A stretch of DNA of 56,198 nucleotides from Deltaproteobacteria bacterium (GTDB lineage: Bacteria > Desulfobacterota > DSM-4660 > Desulfatiglandales > Desulfatiglandaceae): contig JAFDIS010000014.1 of NCBI GenBank assembly GCA_019307945.1, forward strand, positions 1 to 56,198, written 5' to 3'. The position numbers and the translations under genes are program-made. Positions 34,455 to 43,272 of this stretch are shown piece by piece (position 1 is the first letter of the stretch; each line of letters begins with the position of its first letter). The notes below the pieces were generated by a model. That model was not told the origin of the DNA. It saw only the letters and a list, made by a program, of their open reading frames with translations, and did no database searches.

Positions 34455-36257
34455 TCAATCCGTAAAGTGACGATCCTCCAAATTCACCGTCAAGCCGTCA
34501 CTCTGGAGCAGACGTCGGCACAGCCCCTCGATCTTGGGAAGTTCATAGCTGAAAAAATACTGATAGGTGCGTAGCTTCCCCTCGTAGAAATCCCTATCGC
34601 CCCCCGAAGGGTCGGCCTCCAACGCCTCGCTCGCCCGAAGGGCCTGCAGCAACCATTGCCAGGCCACCGTCACCACGCCGAAAAGCTCGAGGTAGAGCGT
34701 TGCATCGGCCAGGAAGAGTTCCGGATCCCCGGGAGCGAGCTCCAACAGGTGAGCCGTGACCTCCTCGAGCCTCTGGAGAGCCCCTTCCAGGAGCCCCGCA
34801 CCCGCATCGAGCCCCCGCGTCGCCTCCGCACGGGCCACGGCCCCGCGCACCTCTTCGAGGTACAACTTGAAAGCCTTCCCTCCCTTTATCACCACTTTAC
34901 GGCCCAGCAGATCCAACCCCTGGATCCCGGTGGTCCCTTCGTGGATCGGGTGGATCCTTGCATCCCGGTAATGCTGCTCCAGGGGGAATTCGTCGCAATA
35001 CCCGTACCCCCCGAGGCATTGAAGACCCTGGCTGACGCTGAGAAGTCCCATCTCCGAGGGATATGTCTTGGCCACGGGGGTGAGGAGATCCAGGAGCAGC
35101 CCGTGCCTTTCCTTTTCCTCCCCTTCCTGGACCTTCTCCAGGTCCGCGTATTTGGCGCACTGCAGAAGCAGGGCAAGGGAGCCGTCCACCACGGCGCGCT
35201 GGAAGAGCAGCATCCGCTTCACGTCCGGGTGCTCGATGATGGGGACCTGGGGAAGGCTGGGATCCTTGGAGCGCAGCCGGCGACCTTGAGGCCTCTCCCG
35301 CGCGTACTCGAGCGCCGCATAATAGGCCGCCGATGCAATGGCCGCAGCCCCCATCCCCACGTCGATGCGGGCCTCGTTCATCATTTGAAACATGTAGGAG
35401 AGCCCCTTATGCGGTTCCCCCACGAGGTACCCCCGGCAATCATCGTTTTCGCCCAGGCTGAGCTGCGTGATGGGGGCCCCGCGGTAGCCCAGTTTGTGGT
35501 AGATGCCCGCAACCTGTACGTCGTTGGGGACCAGGGTGCCGTCGGGCTCGGGCCTCAACCTGGGCACCACGAAAAGGGATATTCCCTTCACCCCATGGGG
35601 GGCCCCCTCGATCTTGGCCAGCATCAGGTGAATGATATTGTCCGCGCCGTCGTGATCGCCCGCTGAGATGAAGATCTTTTGCCCCCTGATCTTGTAGTAG
35701 CCTTCCTGCGTGGGCACGGCCTTGGTGGTGATGTCCGAAAGGGAACTTCCCGCTTGAGGCTCGGTGAGCGCCATGGTCCCCTGCCACTGCCCGGAGAACA
35801 TCTTGGGGATATAGAGTGCCTTCATCTCCTCCGTGCCAAAGGACTCTATGAGGTGGGCCGCACCGCTGGTGAGCAGGGGATAGACACTGGCCGAGTAGTT
35901 GGCCGCGAAGAAGATGAAGCGGCTCGCGGCCGAAATCATGATCGGCAGTTGTTGCCCTCCAAGCTCGTAAGGGGCGTTGGCCCCGATCCAGCCCCCCTCG
36001 CCGCACTCCCTCATGAGAGTCCTGACCAGGGGATGCACCTTCACCCGGCCTTCCACGTATTGCGGGGGGTTGCGGTCCATCTCCTGGAAGGTGCCGTGAA
36101 GCAGGTCCTTGCCCATCCGCAGGGCGGTATCCAGAATCATGTCGAAGATCTCCCTGCCGTGGTCCTGGTAATAGCTATATCGGGTGAGACCCTCCACGTC
36201 GAACACTTCATACAAGAGGAATTTGAGATTCCTCTCACTCACGAATTTCTCCGCCAT
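34455..36257 (-). CDS. Acyl-CoA dehydrogenase, long (FadE5/DmdC-type)
   Basis: 600 residues from the ATG at 36257 with AAGGAGG upstream. In order: an N-terminal helical domain; the FAD-binding middle domain (GTMALTEPQAGSSLSDITTK, KIRGQKIFISAGDHD); the C-terminal helical domain with PIHEGTTGIQGLDLLGRKVV, whose glutamate is the probable catalytic base; then an extra helical C-terminal domain of ~130 residues. Length and the EGTTGIQ site place it with FadE5/3-methylthiopropanoyl-CoA-dehydrogenase-like enzymes rather than the ~380-residue short type. It oxidises acyl-CoA for beta-oxidation. The nearest neighbours are NUDIX (72 bp upstream) and the propeller (46 bp downstream). Confidence 0.92.
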   Translation of the reverse strand: MAEKFVSERNLKFLLYEVFDVEGLTRYSYYQDHGREIFDMILDTALRMGKDLLHGTFQEMDRNPPQYVEGRVKVHPLVRTLMRECGEGGWIGANAPYELGGQQLPIMISAASRFIFFAANYSASVYPLLTSGAAHLIESFGTEEMKALYIPKMFSGQWQGTMALTEPQAGSSLSDITTKAVPTQEGYYKIRGQKIFISAGDHDGADNIIHLMLAKIEGAPHGVKGISLFVVPRLRPEPDGTLVPNDVQVAGIYHKLGYRGAPITQLSLGENDDCRGYLVGEPHKGLSYMFQMMNEARIDVGMGAAAIASAAYYAALEYARERPQGRRLRSKDPSLPQVPIIEHPDVKRMLLFQRAVVDGSLALLLQCAKYADLEKVQEGEEKERHGLLLDLLTPVAKTYPSEMGLLSVSQGLQCLGGYGYCDEFPLEQHYRDARIHPIHEGTTGIQGLDLLGRKVVIKGGKAFKLYLEEVRGAVARAEATRGLDAGAGLLEGALQRLEEVTAHLLELAPGDPELFLADATLYLELFGVVTVAWQWLLQALRASEALEADPSGGDRDFYEGKLRTYQYFFSYELPKIEGLCRRLLQSDGLTVNLEDRHFTD

Positions 36258-36329
36258 CGAAACCTCCTTTCTTGCCCCCCATCCCTCGAGCGGCCGTTCC
36301 CGGCAGGGGGAAAGATCCCGCACCCTTCC

Positions 36330-36821
36330 TCAGTCCCGCAGACCCCTGGACCGGAGCCAGTCAAGGACGGCAAACCCCGTGCCGTAACGCCAGGGTTTGA
36401 GCCTTTCTGGGGGGACCGCCCTGTACTCCTGTAATTCGTCTCCCAGCACGATTTCCCCTCGGCCCTTGACGTGAAAGGCAAGGATCAACTGGTTCATTTC
36501 AAAGAAGGAATAGTAGCCCACGAACCCGGCGATTTCACCCTCCAGGCACAGCTCCTCCCGCACCTCCCTCAGGACCGCCTGATCCGGTGTCTCTCCCTCT
36601 TCCAGGAATCCCGACACCAGCCCGTACATCTTTTCGGGCCATCCCTTGTTCCTCACCAGGATCACGGAGCCTTCCCGTTCCACGATGGCTGCCACCACCG
36701 GCGTCGGGTTGTTCCAGAATACGTAATCACAGGCCGCCTCGGTGCATCCCAGGCGCATGCGACCGTCGATAAGGGACTCTCCGAGTTCACCCCCGCACTG
36801 GGGGCAGTATTTCATACGCAT
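36330..36821 (-). CDS. NUDIX hydrolase with N-terminal zinc ribbon
   Basis: 163 residues. The zinc ribbon reads KYCPQCGGELGESLIDGRMR followed by LGCTEAACDYVFWNNPTP, and the Nudix box is GFLEEGETPDQAVLREVREE with L after it (G-x5-E-x7-R-E-x2-E-E). This is the NudC/NADH-pyrophosphatase-like arrangement but without the longer N-terminal domain of true NudC (~257 residues). The ribosome site GGAGAAGGAAAT is adequate. It probably hydrolyses a nucleoside diphosphate derivative. Confidence 0.88.
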   Translation of the reverse strand: MRMKYCPQCGGELGESLIDGRMRLGCTEAACDYVFWNNPTPVVAAIVEREGSVILVRNKGWPEKMYGLVSGFLEEGETPDQAVLREVREELCLEGEIAGFVGYYSFFEMNQLILAFHVKGRGEIVLGDELQEYRAVPPERLKPWRYGTGFAVLDWLRSRGLRD

Positions 36822-36909
36822 TTTATTTCCTTCTCCCCGAAGGGATCCAGGCCCGCCAGGGCCGTAGCCCGATCTCCCTGGTACTCAGCCGCTGGGCTCC
36901 CCTGTTCCC

Positions 36910-37327
36910 CTACCTGTACACCCACCGCGTGCCCGCCCTGATGGCAAATCCGCACTCCATCACCGGGGGCATTGCCGCCCGGATGCTGCGGAAATCCAGG
37001 TCCGGGTAATCCGAAGTCGCGCTCCCGCCCGTCAGGTTGAAGCGGATCACCAGATCCTCCCGCAACCGCCGGTGCTGGGCCTCAATGGCCCGTCGGCACG
37101 CCTCCGCCGTGAGGCCCGCGGCCCGGATCTCCACGATTTCCATGTCATGTGCCGGCAGGGGCACGAACCGGACATACACGGAGCCGCCCTCCATCTCACC
37201 GGCAACGAACCCTTTCTCCTCCTCCATCTCGGCAAAACTCATGCGCTGTATGGAACCGGGGTAAACGAAGTAAAGCCCGGCTCACCTCGAAGCCCAGATG
37301 GGTATCGGCGGTATGTACGAACCTCAT
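36910..37327 (-). pseudogene. SbcD-like metallophosphoesterase gene with its middle deleted
   Basis: The ATG at 37327 overlaps the AOR stop (ATGA) and encodes MRFVHTADTHLGFEV, the N-terminal metal motif of SbcD-like DNA exonucleases. After codon 15 (about 37283) the frame is lost. One base later a second frame begins with GLYFVYPGSIQRMSFAEMEE and continues RFVPLPAHDMEIVEIRAAGL, LREDLVIRFNLTGG and ECGFAIRAG to a stop at 36910, the C-terminal domain of the same family. Roughly 240 residues holding the other metal ligands are missing. A residual ORF of 110 codons starts at 37242 but cannot be catalytic. Confidence 0.8.
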
Positions 37328-39249
37328 CGGACAAGGGACCTCTTTTTGAGGGCCTCCGCAACGTCCCCAAGGCCCAGCCGGTTCAGGGTCTCCGCCGTCT
37401 GAAGGCCCGTCTCCCGGTCCCAGCCTCGCAACTCGTAGTACTCTGCTCTCATCTCCTTGTATTTTTCCCTGTCCAGGACGTTCCCTTTCACGGACACGGG
37501 TTCCTCCGTGGGCCCGGGCACGATGAGGCGCGGGTTCAGGAGATCATGAAGGATCGGCTCCGTGAAGTTGAAAGAAGCGGGCTCGTCACCCTCCAGGGGC
37601 TTCCACCCCTCGCGCAACAGGACCGCCCGCTGGAGGTTGAAATTCCGCTCGCCGTAAGCCCGAAGCCCCTCTTCATCCGACTCCAGCCCGGTAACGGCGG
37701 AAAAGATCCGGGCCTCGAGGTTCGGATCTCCCACGTGATCCGGGGTGTTGAAGGAATCCATGATGGGCCATGCGCAATCGCAAAGCACCAGGCTGTCCTT
37801 CATATAGGTGCGGTCCTGGATTCGCATGGCGGCCTCGGCCTTTCCCTCATAAGTGGTCATATCCCAGGCCTTGTCATTGCCCCAAAACTTGGTGGCCGCC
37901 GCCCGAAAGACCTCGGCCGTGGTGGGGCTGAGTTCCGGTTTGATCCGGTGCAGAAGCCACCTGGCTATAAGATAGCTCACCTCATGAAGCATGGCGATGG
38001 GCTGCCGGGGTTCCAGGGCGTAGAGCAGGGCGTTGATAACATACTCCCTGGGGGAGTAGGAAGAACCGAGTCCCACGCCTGAAACATCCTCCGTGAAGTG
38101 CCGCGTCGCCCGCTCCCCCAGCCTTTCACCTGTACGCAGAAGACCTTCGGCCAAGACATCGCCCAGGCCCTCCCTGCGGGTGATCATCTCGGTGAGCCTT
38201 TCGAAAAAGGCTCGGGATCCGATCTCCCCGATGTTCAGGCCGGCCTCTTCAGCGGACAGATCCCCCGCCTCCCAGGCCCTGGCGAGCCATCCCATCACGT
38301 TGTCCATTTCCATGGTGCAAAGGCCTAGATCATTGCAGATCTTGGTGGCGTCCACGGCCGTATCGATGTTTTCTCCAGGCCTCATGGCCACCCACGGCAT
38401 GTAAAAGACCATGGAATGGCACTTCCGCACCACCTCCTTGCCCGAAGCGGTTCGAAATGCCCCGCGAAGACAGTCCAGGCCGCACTGGTAGCAGGAGGCC
38501 CGGCCCACATAACGCATCTGGTCCTTGGGAAGGGGCATCCGCAGGGTGCCGCGCTTGCTCAACCGGATGGTGAGGCGGTTGAGTTCCGTCAGTGCCTTTG
38601 GGTCCGCCACCCTGGGCCTTCCGGAACCCAGTGCCACAACGGCCTTGAGGTTCTTGGAGCCCAAGACTGCTCCAAAGCCACCGGTGGCGCTCCCCTCGTG
38701 GTCCGTGATCAGGGCGGCGGTGCGCACCAGATTCTCGCCGGCGGGACCCGTGGTGACGAAATGGGCCCGGCGGCCGTGATCGGCCTTGAGCCTGTCCCGC
38801 ACCGCGTACGTGCCCAGCCCCCATAGGTGGGCGGCGTCACGAATCTCTGCACGGCCGTCCTGGATCAGGAGGTAGCAGGGTTCCGCGGCCCTGCCCGTAA
38901 CCATCACACCGTCGTAGCCCGCCTGCTTCAAGGCCGGGCCGAAATAGCCCCCCAGGTTGCCGTAACAGAATCCCTCGGGCAGCAGCATGGGGGATTTTCC
39001 CACCACCTCGAAGCGGGAGGCCCCCTGCGCCCCCGTGGCCCCCAGCGGCCCGGTCATCAGGATGAGGGCATTTTCGGGATCCAGGGCCCCTGTCTCCGGG
39101 GCCACACATTCCCAGTAAAGGCGGGTGGCGATCCCACGACCTCCCAGAAAACCCTCCGCGTACTCCATGGTATCGATGTCCTCGACACTACCCAGTGAGA
39201 GGTCAACCTTCAAAATCCTTCCGGTCCAACCGCAGACTTCCCTTTTCAT
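37324..39249 (-). CDS. Aldehyde ferredoxin oxidoreductase
   Basis: 641 residues. The N-terminus GWTGRILKVDLSLGSVEDID and FLGGRGIATRLYWE belongs to the tungsten-bispyranopterin AOR family. The 4Fe-4S ligands are C253, C256 and C260 (CYQCGLDC) with a fourth in LVLCDCAWP (about 490-492). GPLGATGAQGASRFEVVGKS and TDHEGSATGGFGAVLGSKNL are further hallmarks. It oxidises aldehydes to acids, reducing ferredoxin, in the cytoplasm. It overlaps the NMO/FabK-like gene upstream and the broken SbcD-like gene downstream by 4 bases each, so it sits inside an operon. The specific aldehyde is unknown. Confidence 0.94.
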   Translation of the reverse strand: MKREVCGWTGRILKVDLSLGSVEDIDTMEYAEGFLGGRGIATRLYWECVAPETGALDPENALILMTGPLGATGAQGASRFEVVGKSPMLLPEGFCYGNLGGYFGPALKQAGYDGVMVTGRAAEPCYLLIQDGRAEIRDAAHLWGLGTYAVRDRLKADHGRRAHFVTTGPAGENLVRTAALITDHEGSATGGFGAVLGSKNLKAVVALGSGRPRVADPKALTELNRLTIRLSKRGTLRMPLPKDQMRYVGRASCYQCGLDCLRGAFRTASGKEVVRKCHSMVFYMPWVAMRPGENIDTAVDATKICNDLGLCTMEMDNVMGWLARAWEAGDLSAEEAGLNIGEIGSRAFFERLTEMITRREGLGDVLAEGLLRTGERLGERATRHFTEDVSGVGLGSSYSPREYVINALLYALEPRQPIAMLHEVSYLIARWLLHRIKPELSPTTAEVFRAAATKFWGNDKAWDMTTYEGKAEAAMRIQDRTYMKDSLVLCDCAWPIMDSFNTPDHVGDPNLEARIFSAVTGLESDEEGLRAYGERNFNLQRAVLLREGWKPLEGDEPASFNFTEPILHDLLNPRLIVPGPTEEPVSVKGNVLDREKYKEMRAEYYELRGWDRETGLQTAETLNRLGLGDVAEALKKRSLVR

Positions 39250-40232
39250 CTCCTGTTTCTCCTCCCCGTCCTCCCTCCAGGCCTGAGACCGTCCACGACC
39301 TCGTGATACTGCCGTTCCAGTTCCCGGAACAGCTCGGCCACCGGTGGCACGGAACGTACAAGACCCGCCGACTGACCCGCCTCCAGGATCCCCTGGGAGA
39401 CGTCCCCCTTGATCATGCCCGATTCGGCACGGTTGCGCTCTTTGGCCACCAAATTCAGGAAGGCCTCCCGATCCGGGATCCGTCTTTCCTTTTCCGCCAG
39501 CCAGAGGGAATATTCATTCTTGAGACAACGCAACATCATGTTGAAACCCCGGCCCGTAATCAGCGTGCCCGTATCCGGGGCCTCCACCAGTTTCTGTTTG
39601 AAGGCCTCGTGGGCCCCGCATTCGGCCGTGGCGATGAAGCGGGTTCCCATCTGGACCCCGTCGGCACCGAGCGCCAGGGCGGCGGCTATTCCGCGGCCGT
39701 CCGCAATTCCGCCTGCCGCCACCACCGGGAGGTCCACGGCGTCGGCCACCTGCGGCACCAGGGCCAGTGTTCCCAGTTCGTCCATTCCGTTGTGCCCCCC
39801 AGCCTCGTAACCTTCGCATACCACCGCGTCATAGCCCGCGTCCCGGGCCCGGACGGCGCCCCGCACGTTGGGGACCACGTGGAGTATCCGCACTTTCGCC
39901 CGGCCTGCTCGGAGCAAAGGCGCCACCCGAGCGGGGTCGCCCGCAGAGGTCGTAAAGATCCCGACCCTCTCTTCCAGGCACAGGGAGACAGCAGCCTCCA
40001 CATCCCTTCGCAGCAGAGGGATGTTCACGCCCCAGGGCCGGTCCGTCTCTTCCCTCATCTTGCCTATGTTCCACCGAAGAGTTTCGAGGTCCATGGAACC
40101 GCTGCCCAGGACGCCCAGCCCCCCGGCATTGGACACCGCTGATGCCAGCCTCCAGTCGGCCACCCAGACCATACCTCCCTGAATAACGGGGTAGCGGATC
40201 TCCAGGAGCGAGGTAAGCCTTGTGGGAATCAT
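39246..40232 (-). CDS. Nitronate monooxygenase / FabK-like flavoprotein
   Basis: 328 residues from the ATG at 40232 with GGAGG 8 bases upstream. The TIM-barrel FMN enzyme is shown by ITYPVIQGGM-like EIRYPVIQGGMVWVADWRLA, VSNAGGLGVLGSGSM, PWGVNIPLLRR, VCEGYEAGGHNGMDEL, PVVAAGGIADGRGIAAALAL and GADGVQMGTRFIATAE. The family covers nitronate monooxygenase and the enoyl-ACP reductase FabK; this sequence has features of both, and I cannot choose. Overlap with AOR (4 bases) suggests joint redox metabolism. Confidence 0.85.
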   Translation of the reverse strand: MIPTRLTSLLEIRYPVIQGGMVWVADWRLASAVSNAGGLGVLGSGSMDLETLRWNIGKMREETDRPWGVNIPLLRRDVEAAVSLCLEERVGIFTTSAGDPARVAPLLRAGRAKVRILHVVPNVRGAVRARDAGYDAVVCEGYEAGGHNGMDELGTLALVPQVADAVDLPVVAAGGIADGRGIAAALALGADGVQMGTRFIATAECGAHEAFKQKLVEAPDTGTLITGRGFNMMLRCLKNEYSLWLAEKERRIPDREAFLNLVAKERNRAESGMIKGDVSQGILEAGQSAGLVRSVPPVAELFRELERQYHEVVDGLRPGGRTGRRNRR

Positions 40233-40293
40233 GAGACGGCACCTCCATTGCCGGAAAACGGCATTTTCGAGGCTGCACCGCAAATCATTTTTC

Positions 40294-40869
40294 TCACCCC
40301 TGTCCTCCCTTAAGCCCTATGGCCTCGGCCACATCTCTCATGCCCATGATGGTGTCCGCGATGAGTTCGGAGAGTTCCACCCCGAGCATCAGTGCCCCCT
40401 TTTCCACGATCCCGCGGTCCACGCCGGCGGCGAATCGCTTGTCTTTCCATTTCTTTTTCACGGACTTGGGTTTCATGTCCATCACACTGCGTGAAGGCCT
40501 CACCAGGGCCGCAGCCGCCACGAGCCCCGTCAGTTCGTCCACGGCATAGAGGACCTTCTCCAGGTCCGTGCGGGGTTCCACGTCCGAACAGATGCCCCAG
40601 CCATGACTCACCACCGCCCGGATGTATTCCTCGGGCCACCCTTCCTGTGTGAGGATCTCTTCGCTCTTGCGGCAGTGCTGATCCGGGAAGCGTTCGTAGT
40701 CCAGATCATGCACCAGGCCGATGACCCCCCACTTCTCCTCGTCTTCTCCACGTTTTCTCGCCATGTAGCGCATAACGCCCTCCACCGCAAGGGCGTGTCT
40801 GATGAGGCTCTCCGACTCATTGTAGCGCTTGAGCAACGCCATTGCCTCTTCCCTGGTGGGAACGCTCAT
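40294..40869 (-). CDS. HD-domain phosphohydrolase
   Basis: 191 residues from the ATG at 40869 with GGAGGGAG upstream. Metal site: RHALAVEGVMRYMA, GVIGLVHDLDYERFPDQHC (His-Asp) and VVSHGWG, plus AVDELTGLVAAAALVRPSRS in the C-terminal half. This subtype is widespread in anaerobes and often annotated as an HDIG-type hydrolase; the substrate is unknown. It is the first gene of the HD-NMO-AOR operon (61 bp to the next start). The 320 bp upstream (40870-41189) show no gene or clear promoter. Confidence 0.88.
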   Translation of the reverse strand: MSVPTREEAMALLKRYNESESLIRHALAVEGVMRYMARKRGEDEEKWGVIGLVHDLDYERFPDQHCRKSEEILTQEGWPEEYIRAVVSHGWGICSDVEPRTDLEKVLYAVDELTGLVAAAALVRPSRSVMDMKPKSVKKKWKDKRFAAGVDRGIVEKGALMLGVELSELIADTIMGMRDVAEAIGLKGGQG

Positions 40870-41189
40870 CACTTCTCCCTCCTCTCGGCCGGGCCACCCC
40901 GGCGGACCTTCCTCCACGATCCGTTGCGAAAAACCCCCTCTGTTTTCGTAAAGCCTGGCATCCCAAATCGTTTTAGATTATGATGAAGCGGTCGATATAA
41001 ATCACGTGGCCTTCCCTCGTAGGCAGGGAACGCGCATCGACATTTTTTGTATCACAAGAAGGCCCGCGAGCCAAAGGGGAAAGAAGGCCACCGGGGTAGA
41101 TCGACTAGCAGGGGTCCGGTGCATCGACCATGCCCCGGCGGGGAGATCTCGTGGTTTTTCCATTCCTCGAAAATACGGGAGGAAGCCCT

Positions 41190-42527
41190 ATGGACGTCAA
41201 AATCGTCACATGCCCCCAATGCGGTCATGTCAACCCTGCGACGGAAAAGTGCGTCCGGTGCGGAACGGACCTGACCTCCGTCTCCCAGAACCTTGTCAGC
41301 ACCACCCGGCTTCAGACATCGACCCTGGACTCTGAAGAGGGGGTCGGACCCACGCAAATCTCCCGCTGCCCCAAATGCGGTATGGAGGACCCGGGTGAAG
41401 AGAAATGCCCCAGGTGCGGGATCATCTTTGCCAAGTATTTCGAGATCCAGGCCCGGGAGATGCGAGAAGCCCAGGAACGGGCAGAGGCCGCAAGACGCCA
41501 GAAGCTTGAACGAGATCGGCAGGAAGCGATCCTTAAAGTGAGGGAGGCCCAGGCACGCCTGGACGAGGTCTCGGGTCTGGTTCAGGAGCAGGAAAAGGCC
41601 CTGGCGGAACAAGAGGCCCTCAAAGAGGCCATGGAAAAGGAAATCGCCGACCTTCGGGCCCTCAAGGAGAAGGAGGCCCGGGAACTCGAAGAACTCAAGG
41701 CCAGTCGGGAAAGGGAGGAACAAAAAGCCCTGCAGGAAAACGGCCGGAAGATCCAGGAGGTCCGGGAACAATTGAAGGGGCTGGAAGAACGCCTCCAGGA
41801 AGCGCAAAAGACCCTCCAGGAAGTGGAAGCGAAAAGGGCGGATGAACAGGAGGCCCTGGAAACAATCCGTAAGAGCCGGGAAGAGGATGAAAGGCTCCAG
41901 GCCATGAAACGCGATGAACTGGAGGCCGAACACCGCGGTATCCTTGAAAGGATTCGCGAAGACCAGGAGAAGCTGGAAAACACCCGGGCGCGGCTCGAAG
42001 AGGAAGAGGCCCTCTGGTCTAAAAAGCAGGAGGAATGGAAAAAGAAAGAGGAGGAAGCTCTCCGGTCCATAGAGGCCCAGGAGCGACAACTGGACGAAGC
42101 CCTTGAAAAAGTCAAGGAGCAGGAGGAGCGATTGGCCGCTTTGAAGGCGAGTATCGAAGAGGCGGAACAGGCCGAGGCCGCGAGAAAAGCTCGTGAAGAG
42201 GAAAAGAGAAAACGCCTCTTTGCGGACCGTGAAGAAATCCTCCGGGCGATTGAACCGCGGCCCAGCCTCAAGGAGCAGCTCAAGAAATATGAGGGCCGGA
42301 CGATGGGAATCAATGCCGCCGATCCTGAAACAGTCGAGGAAGTCCTGATGCTCCAGGTGGGTGAGGACCATTTCATCGTCTGGAATGCCCGGGAAAAACT
42401 CGCCTATAACTTCCCCGTGGAAAACATCCAGACCCTGATCGAGGGTCCCGGGGAGCACCAGCCCGAGGACTCTGAATCAGGCCCCACATATGAGGCGGTA
42501 TTGAAGATCTTCCACGCCAGACGTTGA
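41190..42527 (+). CDS. Double zinc-ribbon coiled-coil protein
   Basis: 445 residues from the ATG at 41190 with GGGAGGA upstream. Two zinc ribbons open it: C8/C11-C21/C24 and C60/C63-C73/C76 (CPQCGHVNPATEKCVRCG and RCPKCGMEDPGEEKCPRCG). From about residue 85 to 375 there is an almost unbroken Glu/Lys/Arg-rich coiled coil with heptad leucines and alanines, roughly 40 nm long if extended. The last ~85 residues form a compact acidic domain (MGINAADPETVEEVLMLQVG, HFIVWNAREKLAYNFP). There are no membrane segments or signal. The family is not recognised; a scaffold or tether linked to a nucleic-acid or ribosome-binding ribbon is a guess. Confidence 0.8.
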   Translation: MDVKIVTCPQCGHVNPATEKCVRCGTDLTSVSQNLVSTTRLQTSTLDSEEGVGPTQISRCPKCGMEDPGEEKCPRCGIIFAKYFEIQAREMREAQERAEAARRQKLERDRQEAILKVREAQARLDEVSGLVQEQEKALAEQEALKEAMEKEIADLRALKEKEARELEELKASREREEQKALQENGRKIQEVREQLKGLEERLQEAQKTLQEVEAKRADEQEALETIRKSREEDERLQAMKRDELEAEHRGILERIREDQEKLENTRARLEEEEALWSKKQEEWKKKEEEALRSIEAQERQLDEALEKVKEQEERLAALKASIEEAEQAEAARKAREEEKRKRLFADREEILRAIEPRPSLKEQLKKYEGRTMGINAADPETVEEVLMLQVGEDHFIVWNAREKLAYNFPVENIQTLIEGPGEHQPEDSESGPTYEAVLKIFHARR

Positions 42528-42544
42528 AACGGAAAGGGGCCGAG

Positions 42545-42563
42545 AAGGGGGGGCGCCCTTTTT
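42545..42563 (+). terminator. Candidate terminator after the coiled-coil gene
   Basis: AAGGG (42545-42549) and CCCTT (42556-42560) with a GC-rich loop, followed by TTT, 18 bp past the stop codon. A second UUCG-type hairpin (GGGC-TTCG-GCCC) follows at 42570. Confidence 0.45.
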
Positions 42564-42756
42564 GCCCTGGGCTTCGGCCCGGAATCACCTCACACTGGAA
42601 GTCAAGAAAGTCCGCATGAGAAAGCCCGAATCGACAGGCCCCACCCATGCCTGAAAAATAGCCCCAAGACGCCCGGGCGCCTTCCGCGCAGCAGGTCGTC
42701 TCTCGGGGTCATTGCAGAGCCACCGGGGGCCGGATCGAGTTTGGGAAGATAGGGAC

Positions 42757-43245
42757 ATGGACAAGGTGAAGATCAACGGATACGTGCCGGGGGCGGTCGG
42801 ACGGATCGTGGAACTCCACGCCACGTACTATGCGCGGAACTGGGGTTTCGGGACCTTTTTCGAGGCCAAAGTGGCCACGGAGATGGGTGAGTTCCTGAGG
42901 CGCTATGATCCCGACCGGGACGGATTCTGGACCGTGAATCTGGAGGGCCGTGTGGAAGGCTCGATCATCATCGACGGGATCCATGCCCGGACAGAAGGGG
43001 CCCACCTGAGGTGGTTCATTCTCTCCTCACGGCTTCGGGGCCGCGGATTGGGTCACCGGCTCATGGAAAGGGCCGTGGGCTTCTGCCGAAAACAGGGCTA
43101 CGACCGGGTGTATCTCTGGACCTTTGAAGGACTGGACCCGGCCCGGCATCTTTACCAAAAATTCGGTTTCCGGCTCGCAGATCAACTGGAAGGAAGTCAG
43201 TGGGGGGCCCGGGTCAACGAGCAGAAGTTCGTGGTGGTGTTATAA
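42757..43245 (+). CDS. GNAT N-acetyltransferase
   Basis: 162 residues from the ATG at 42757; the ribosome site (GGGAAGAT) is weak. The acetyl-CoA loop RGRGLGHRLMERAVGFCRKQ (R-G-x-G-x-G/A) and LHATYYARNWGFGTFFEAKV match the acetyltransferase half of MarR-GNAT fusion proteins. This copy has no MarR domain. HLYQKFGFRLADQLEGSQW forms the C-terminal strand region. It is cytoplasmic; the substrate is unknown. It converges on the M20 peptidase with 27 bp between stops. Confidence 0.88.
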   Translation: MDKVKINGYVPGAVGRIVELHATYYARNWGFGTFFEAKVATEMGEFLRRYDPDRDGFWTVNLEGRVEGSIIIDGIHARTEGAHLRWFILSSRLRGRGLGHRLMERAVGFCRKQGYDRVYLWTFEGLDPARHLYQKFGFRLADQLEGSQWGARVNEQKFVVVL

Positions 43246-43272
43246 AGTCTTCTCTTCCTCTCCTTGCCATCC

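Noticed and set aside
34656-35666. 336-codon plus-strand frame opposite the acyl-CoA dehydrogenase
   Set aside because: Shadow; no recognised family, and the dehydrogenase motifs on the other strand are complete.
41052-42458. 468-codon minus-strand frame opposite the coiled-coil gene
   Set aside because: It is an antisense shadow: the Glu/Lys-rich coiled coil read backwards gives an unnatural Phe/Leu-rich chain with no family features.
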